A stretch of 64,000 nucleotides of DNA from Flavobacterium sp. UBA7680 (lineage in GTDB: Bacteria; Bacteroidota; Bacteroidia; Flavobacteriales; Flavobacteriaceae). A program made the position numbers and the translations under genes. The stretch lies in assembly GCF_002482975.1 (NCBI RefSeq), contig NZ_DLHA01000045.1, positions 15,821-79,820 on the forward strand, written 5' to 3'. Of the stretch, positions 60,584 through 64,000 are shown in pieces (within the stretch, counting starts at the first letter, position 1; the number at the start of each line of letters is the position of its first letter). The notes beneath the pieces are model-generated. The model saw only the letters and a list, made by a program, of their open reading frames with translations, was not told the DNA's origin and did not search any database.

Positions 60584-61159
60584 ATGAAAAAGATTTTACT
60601 AGTACTTACACTCCTTTTAACTTTACAATTTTCAGCAGTTTCTGCCCAGACTCATTTAGAGGTAAATGGCGTTACTGTTCCTAGAAAAATAGATTATCAA
60701 AACAAAACTTTGCAGCTTAACGGAGCCGGCGGCAGATCTAAAATGTGGTTAGAAGTTTATGTGCAGGCCTTGTATTTATCGCAATTAAGTCAGGATCCAA
60801 AGTTTATTATTGACAGCGATACCGAAATGGCAATTCGAATTGAAATTACCTCATCTATGGTTTCTTCAAATAAATTAACCAAAGCGATGAATGTTGGTTT
60901 CGAAAAATCTGCAGGAAGCAATCTGGAGCAATTACGACCAAGAATCGAGCAATTCAAAACGTATTTAAGCGACGCAATTACAGAAAAAGATGTATTCGTT
61001 TTAGCTTACAATCCACTTGATCAAACTATCAATGTGTTTAAAAATGAAGTTTTGAAAGGAAAAGTTCAGGGATTTGATTTCAAAAAAGCATTATTCGGAA
61101 TCTGGCTTTCTGATAAACCAGTTGACGAAACTTTGAAAAAACACTTATTAGGAATATAA
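60584..61159 (+). CDS. Chalcone-isomerase-like protein
   Basis: A 191-residue secreted protein with signal peptide (cleavage after SAQ) and a chalcone-isomerase-like fold (NGVTVPRKI, LNGAGGRSKMWLEVYVQALYL). Bacterial members of this family lack evidence for flavonoid chemistry and may bind fatty acids. A terminator follows. Confidence 0.85.
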   Translation: MKKILLVLTLLLTLQFSAVSAQTHLEVNGVTVPRKIDYQNKTLQLNGAGGRSKMWLEVYVQALYLSQLSQDPKFIIDSDTEMAIRIEITSSMVSSNKLTKAMNVGFEKSAGSNLEQLRPRIEQFKTYLSDAITEKDVFVLAYNPLDQTINVFKNEVLKGKVQGFDFKKALFGIWLSDKPVDETLKKHLLGI

Positions 61160-61181
61160 TCCTTAAAATTTTACATATTCA

Positions 61182-61213
61182 GAAAGCCGAAAACCGAATA
61201 GTTTTCGGCTTTT
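61182..61213. terminator. Intrinsic terminator
   Basis: AAAGCCGAAAAC / GTTTTCGGCTTTT stem with a T-run. Confidence 0.85.
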
Positions 61214-61301
61214 CTTTTTTGTTTAATAAATTTGATGCAAAATACATTATTCGCATTATTCTATTTCATACATTTACACAAAATAAACATATCACAACAA
61301 A

Positions 61302-62528
61302 ATGAAAGATTTATTACAACAATTTGAAAATAAAGCACCTGAAATTGTTTTTAACTGGAAAGATTCTGAAACAGAAGCTGAAGGATGGACTGTAATTAAT
61401 TCGCTGCGCGGAGGAGCTGCCGGCGGAGGAACAAGAATGAGAAAAGGCTTAGACATGAACGAAGTTTTGTCGCTTGCCAAAACAATGGAAGTTAAATTTT
61501 CTGTTTCGGGCCCGGCAATTGGCGGCGCTAAATCTGGAATAAATTTTGACCCAAATGACCCTCGCAAAAAAGGAGTTTTACAGCGTTGGTACAAAGCGGT
61601 TTCTCCATTATTAAAAAGTTACTACGGAACTGGAGGAGATTTAAATGTTGATGAAATTCACGAAGTAATTCCAATGACGGAGGAATGTGGTGTTTGGCAC
61701 CCGCAGGAAGGTGTTTTCAACGGACATTTTAAACCTACGGAAGCGGATAAAATTAATAGAATTGGTCAATTACGTCAGGGTGTAATTAAGGTTATCGAAA
61801 ACCCAAAATTCTCACCAGACGTTACAAGAAAATATACTGTTGCTGATATGATTACGGGTTATGGCGTTGCCGAAGCGGTTCGTCATTTCTACGCAACTTA
61901 CGGCGGAGACATAAAAGGTAAAAAAGCTATCGTACAAGGATTTGGAAACGTTGGTTCTGCAGCGGCTTTTTATTTAGCTGAAATGGGCGCAAAAGTGATC
62001 GGAATTATTGATCGCGATGGCGGATTAATTAAAGAAGATGGTTTTTCTTTTGAAGAAATCAGAACGTTGTTTTTAAATAAAGACGGAAATAAATTAGTTG
62101 CCGATAATATGATTCCGTTTGAAGAAATCAATTCTAAAATCTGGACAATTGGTGCTGAAATTTTCACGCCTTGCGCTGCTTCAAGGCTGGTTACTCAAAA
62201 CCAAATCGACAGCTTAATCGCAAACGGATTAGAGGTTATTTCTTGCGGCGCGAATGTTCCTTTTGCTGATAAAGAAATTTTCTTTGGTTCAATTATGGAA
62301 GAAGTAGATCATAAAGTTAGTTTAATCCCGGATTTTATTTCAAACTGCGGAATGGCAAGAGTTTTTGCTTATTTCATGGAGAAAAAAGTTCAAATGACAG
62401 ATGAGGCTATTTTCAACGATACATCTGAAATTATAAAAAATGCAATTGTAAAAGCGCACGCTTTAAATTCATCAAAAACAAATATCAGCGCAACAGCATT
62501 CGAAATTGCATTGAAACAATTAGTATAA
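61302..62528 (+). CDS. Glu/Leu/Phe/Val family amino-acid dehydrogenase
   Basis: A 408-residue NAD(P)-dependent dehydrogenase linking amino acids with 2-oxo acids. The active-site Lys is in GPAIGGAKSGI, the Rossmann loop is VQGFGNVGSAA. The length and sequence type are of the Leu/Val-type group rather than classical GdhA; substrate is uncertain. A single gene with terminator 62550. Confidence 0.9.
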   Translation: MKDLLQQFENKAPEIVFNWKDSETEAEGWTVINSLRGGAAGGGTRMRKGLDMNEVLSLAKTMEVKFSVSGPAIGGAKSGINFDPNDPRKKGVLQRWYKAVSPLLKSYYGTGGDLNVDEIHEVIPMTEECGVWHPQEGVFNGHFKPTEADKINRIGQLRQGVIKVIENPKFSPDVTRKYTVADMITGYGVAEAVRHFYATYGGDIKGKKAIVQGFGNVGSAAAFYLAEMGAKVIGIIDRDGGLIKEDGFSFEEIRTLFLNKDGNKLVADNMIPFEEINSKIWTIGAEIFTPCAASRLVTQNQIDSLIANGLEVISCGANVPFADKEIFFGSIMEEVDHKVSLIPDFISNCGMARVFAYFMEKKVQMTDEAIFNDTSEIIKNAIVKAHALNSSKTNISATAFEIALKQLV

Positions 62529-62549
62529 TCTACTTTATACTTTATATAT

Positions 62550-62584
62550 AAACGAGCCAGATTTCTATTTGGCTCGTTTTTTTT
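62550..62584. terminator. Intrinsic terminator
   Basis: AAACGAGCCAGA / TTGGCTCGTTT-type hairpin followed by eight T. Confidence 0.85.
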
Positions 62585-62621
62585 GGTTTTGCCACAGATT
62601 AAAAGGATTATTTGGATTCCT

Positions 62622-62848
62622 GCTTTGTGAACTTTGCCTTCAATTTAGCCCACAGATTTACACAAATTAAAACAGATAAAAACTTTGCGTTCCTTTGCGT
62701 AAAACCTTAGCGAACTTTGCGGTTAAAATCAAAATCCAGCTTTGAGAACTTTGCCTCCTATTCAGCCCACAGATTTACACAAATCTAAACAGATAAAACT
62801 TTGCGTTCTTTGCGTAAAACCTTAGCGAACTTTGCGGTTAAATTACGC
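62622..62848. repeat. Imperfect tandem duplication, 117-bp period
   Basis: Two copies of a 117-bp unit (starts 62622 and 62739) containing CCCACAGATTTACACAAAT and CTTAGCGAACTTTGCGGTTA. A copy of the GCCACAGATTAAAAGGATT arm of the 17.4-kb repeat lies just before (62591). No gene between 62529 and 62921. Confidence 0.75.
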
Positions 62849-62921
62849 ACAGCTCTTTCAGTCTAAACAATTTTTAGTACTTTTAAACGTTTAAAAAACA
62901 AATAACAAATAAAGAATATTA

Positions 62922-63893
62922 ATGAGCTCTTCATCAAGAATTATTAGCCGTATTGGATTCATTTTCTTTGGATTCCTTTTTGGATTTATCTTAAATTCCT
63001 CTCTTTCTGATAAGAAGAAATCTTTGATAATGTCCAGTATTATATGTGGTCTGATAATTTTGTTGATGTTTTTTATACGTTTTTGGCCTCCATACAATCC
63101 CGAAAATAACGTCGCACTTGCAGATGGCGGCGGTGGCGGTGGCGGCGTAACGGTAAATTTTGGCGACAGCGATTTAGGTTCGGGAGCCAATTATAAAAGT
63201 GAAGTTCTGGAGGTGAAAAATGAAGTAAAACAAGCTCCGGCAAAAGCTGTTGAAGAAGAAGCTATTATTTCTCAGGAAAATACAAAAGCCGATGAAACGG
63301 ATGTTGTGATTCCTGTAAAAGAAAAACCTAAAAAACCTGTTCCGGTTGAGAAACCAATACAAAAACCTGTTCCCGAAAAACCAAAAGTTTCAAACTCTAC
63401 AAACGATGCTTTATCTAGCATTTTAAAAGGTTCAAACAAAGGCGGTGATGGCGATGATAAAGCAGCTGGAAATAAAGGAAAACCGGGAGGAGATTTAAAC
63501 TCTAAAGGTTATTACGGATCTGGCGGTTCTGGCGGAGGAACTGGAGGCGGTAACGGAACCGGAAATGGTATTGGCACAGGAAGCGGATACGGAGCCGGAA
63601 GCGGCGGAGGTTCTGGTGGGGGAACTGGATATTCTCTAGGAACAAGAAAAGCACTTTCTAAACCCGCACCGAAATATACTTGTAATGAAGAAGGAAAAGT
63701 TGTTGTTGAAATTAGCGTAGATCAAAACGGAAAAACGATTAGCGCAACACCTGGAATTAAAGGAACAACAAATACTGCAAAATGTTTATTAGACCAAGCT
63801 AGAATTGCAGCTATGAATACGAAATGGGAATCTGACAATGATGCTCCCTCTAAACAAGTTGGAAAGATTATTTATAATTTCAGTTTGAATTAA
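62922..63893 (+). CDS. Energy transducer TonB-like protein
   Basis: A 323-residue protein with two hydrophobic N-terminal segments (residues about 8-27 and 37-54), a Lys/Pro/Glu-rich linker (EKPKKPVPVEKPIQKPVPEK), a long Gly-rich stretch (about 180-240) and a C-terminal TonB-like domain. TonB transmits proton-motive force to outer-membrane receptors such as the one at 14.7 kb. ExbB and ExbD are not within the window. The first hydrophobic segment is unusual; a start near 63030 would remove it. Confidence 0.75.
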   Translation: MSSSSRIISRIGFIFFGFLFGFILNSSLSDKKKSLIMSSIICGLIILLMFFIRFWPPYNPENNVALADGGGGGGGVTVNFGDSDLGSGANYKSEVLEVKNEVKQAPAKAVEEEAIISQENTKADETDVVIPVKEKPKKPVPVEKPIQKPVPEKPKVSNSTNDALSSILKGSNKGGDGDDKAAGNKGKPGGDLNSKGYYGSGGSGGGTGGGNGTGNGIGTGSGYGAGSGGGSGGGTGYSLGTRKALSKPAPKYTCNEEGKVVVEISVDQNGKTISATPGIKGTTNTAKCLLDQARIAAMNTKWESDNDAPSKQVGKIIYNFSLN

Positions 63894-63934
63894 AACACGA
63901 ATTTCACGGATTTTCAAGAAATCTATTATTATAC

Positions 63935-63971
63935 AAAAAGGCTTTCTGATGATTTTCAGAAAGCCTTTTTT
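63935..63971. terminator. Intrinsic terminator
   Basis: AAAAAGGCTTTCTGA / TCAGAAAGCCTTTTTT hairpin. Confidence 0.85.
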
Positions 63972-63979
63972 CGTCCAGT

Positions 63980-64000
63980 TTGTCATTTCGACCGAAGGGA
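63980..64000. repeat. Partial repeat at the window edge
   Basis: GTCATTTCGACCGAAGGGA is the start of a GTCATTTCGACCGAAGG-type Flavobacterium intergenic repeat as I recall it; its continuation lies outside the window. Confidence 0.4.

Noticed and set aside
1..64000. CRISPR array, phage or integrative element
   Set aside because: No regularly spaced repeats, integrase, recombinase, transposase or phage structural genes; tandem repeats found are single duplications.

Overview
The window looks like chromosomal DNA of a Flavobacteriaceae species, most likely a Flavobacterium. The DNA is AT-rich. Several genes carry the Bacteroidetes -7 promoter signature TAnnTTTG, twice with a matching TTTG about 20 nt upstream. 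The gene set fits: S46 dipeptidyl peptidase, TonB-dependent receptor, MlaE/MlaF, Flavobacterium-type alpha-2-macroglobulin, and many secreted proteins starting MKK. Intergenic spaces are full of palindromic repeats. I saw no tRNA, rRNA, CRISPR array, transposase or integrase.

Layout. 1-9.2 kb: a 5'-cut alpha-2-macroglobulin gene, a DPP7-type peptidase and a small outer-membrane barrel. 9.3-13.1 kb (minus): hpt, adk, a CBS/HlyC membrane protein and obg. 13.3-17.4 kb: a sugar-dehydrogenase-like lipoprotein, then a TonB-dependent receptor with an abutting unknown gene. 17.7-19.5 kb: purK and purE. 19.6-23.3 kb: an unknown acidic protein, an M3 oligopeptidase and a SanA/YdcF-like protein. 34-39.5 kb: a GbsR-type regulator followed by membrane and lipid genes. 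40-49.4 kb: gcvP, a KAS III-like enzyme, a glycosyltransferase and the MlaEF transporter. 49.5-60.1 kb (minus): duplicated barrel proteins, SprT, a nine-gene redox/envelope operon, a Crp/Fnr regulator and an acyl-CoA dehydrogenase. 60.6-64 kb: a chalcone-isomerase-like protein, an amino-acid dehydrogenase and a TonB-like energy transducer.

The accessory centrepiece is 23.3-33.6 kb (minus). Two tandem genes of 56 and 58 codons encode DUF1843-type peptides with a shared QGDL motif. They are followed by a radical SAM/SPASM enzyme with an added zinc ribbon, a methyltransferase, a heme-oxygenase-like helical protein, a permuted ATP-grasp-like enzyme, a GT2 glycosyltransferase and a PaaK-like adenylating enzyme. 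This has the structure of a peptide-modification (RiPP-type) pathway. A shared leader motif (CCGAAAARCCTYAWGAGTA) precedes three of the small-protein genes, including a DUF1842-like gene further right. A 3' fragment of a second sanA-like gene lies at 31.4 kb, so two same-strand sanA ends bracket an approximately 8 kb segment that contains the peptide cluster. This suggests insertion or recombination at sanA.

Other points of interest are twin 26-bp palindromes either side of gbsR, a membrane gene broken at two poly-T tracts, a GC-rich possibly structured RNA near 40.4 kb, and several distinct intergenic inverted-repeat families.
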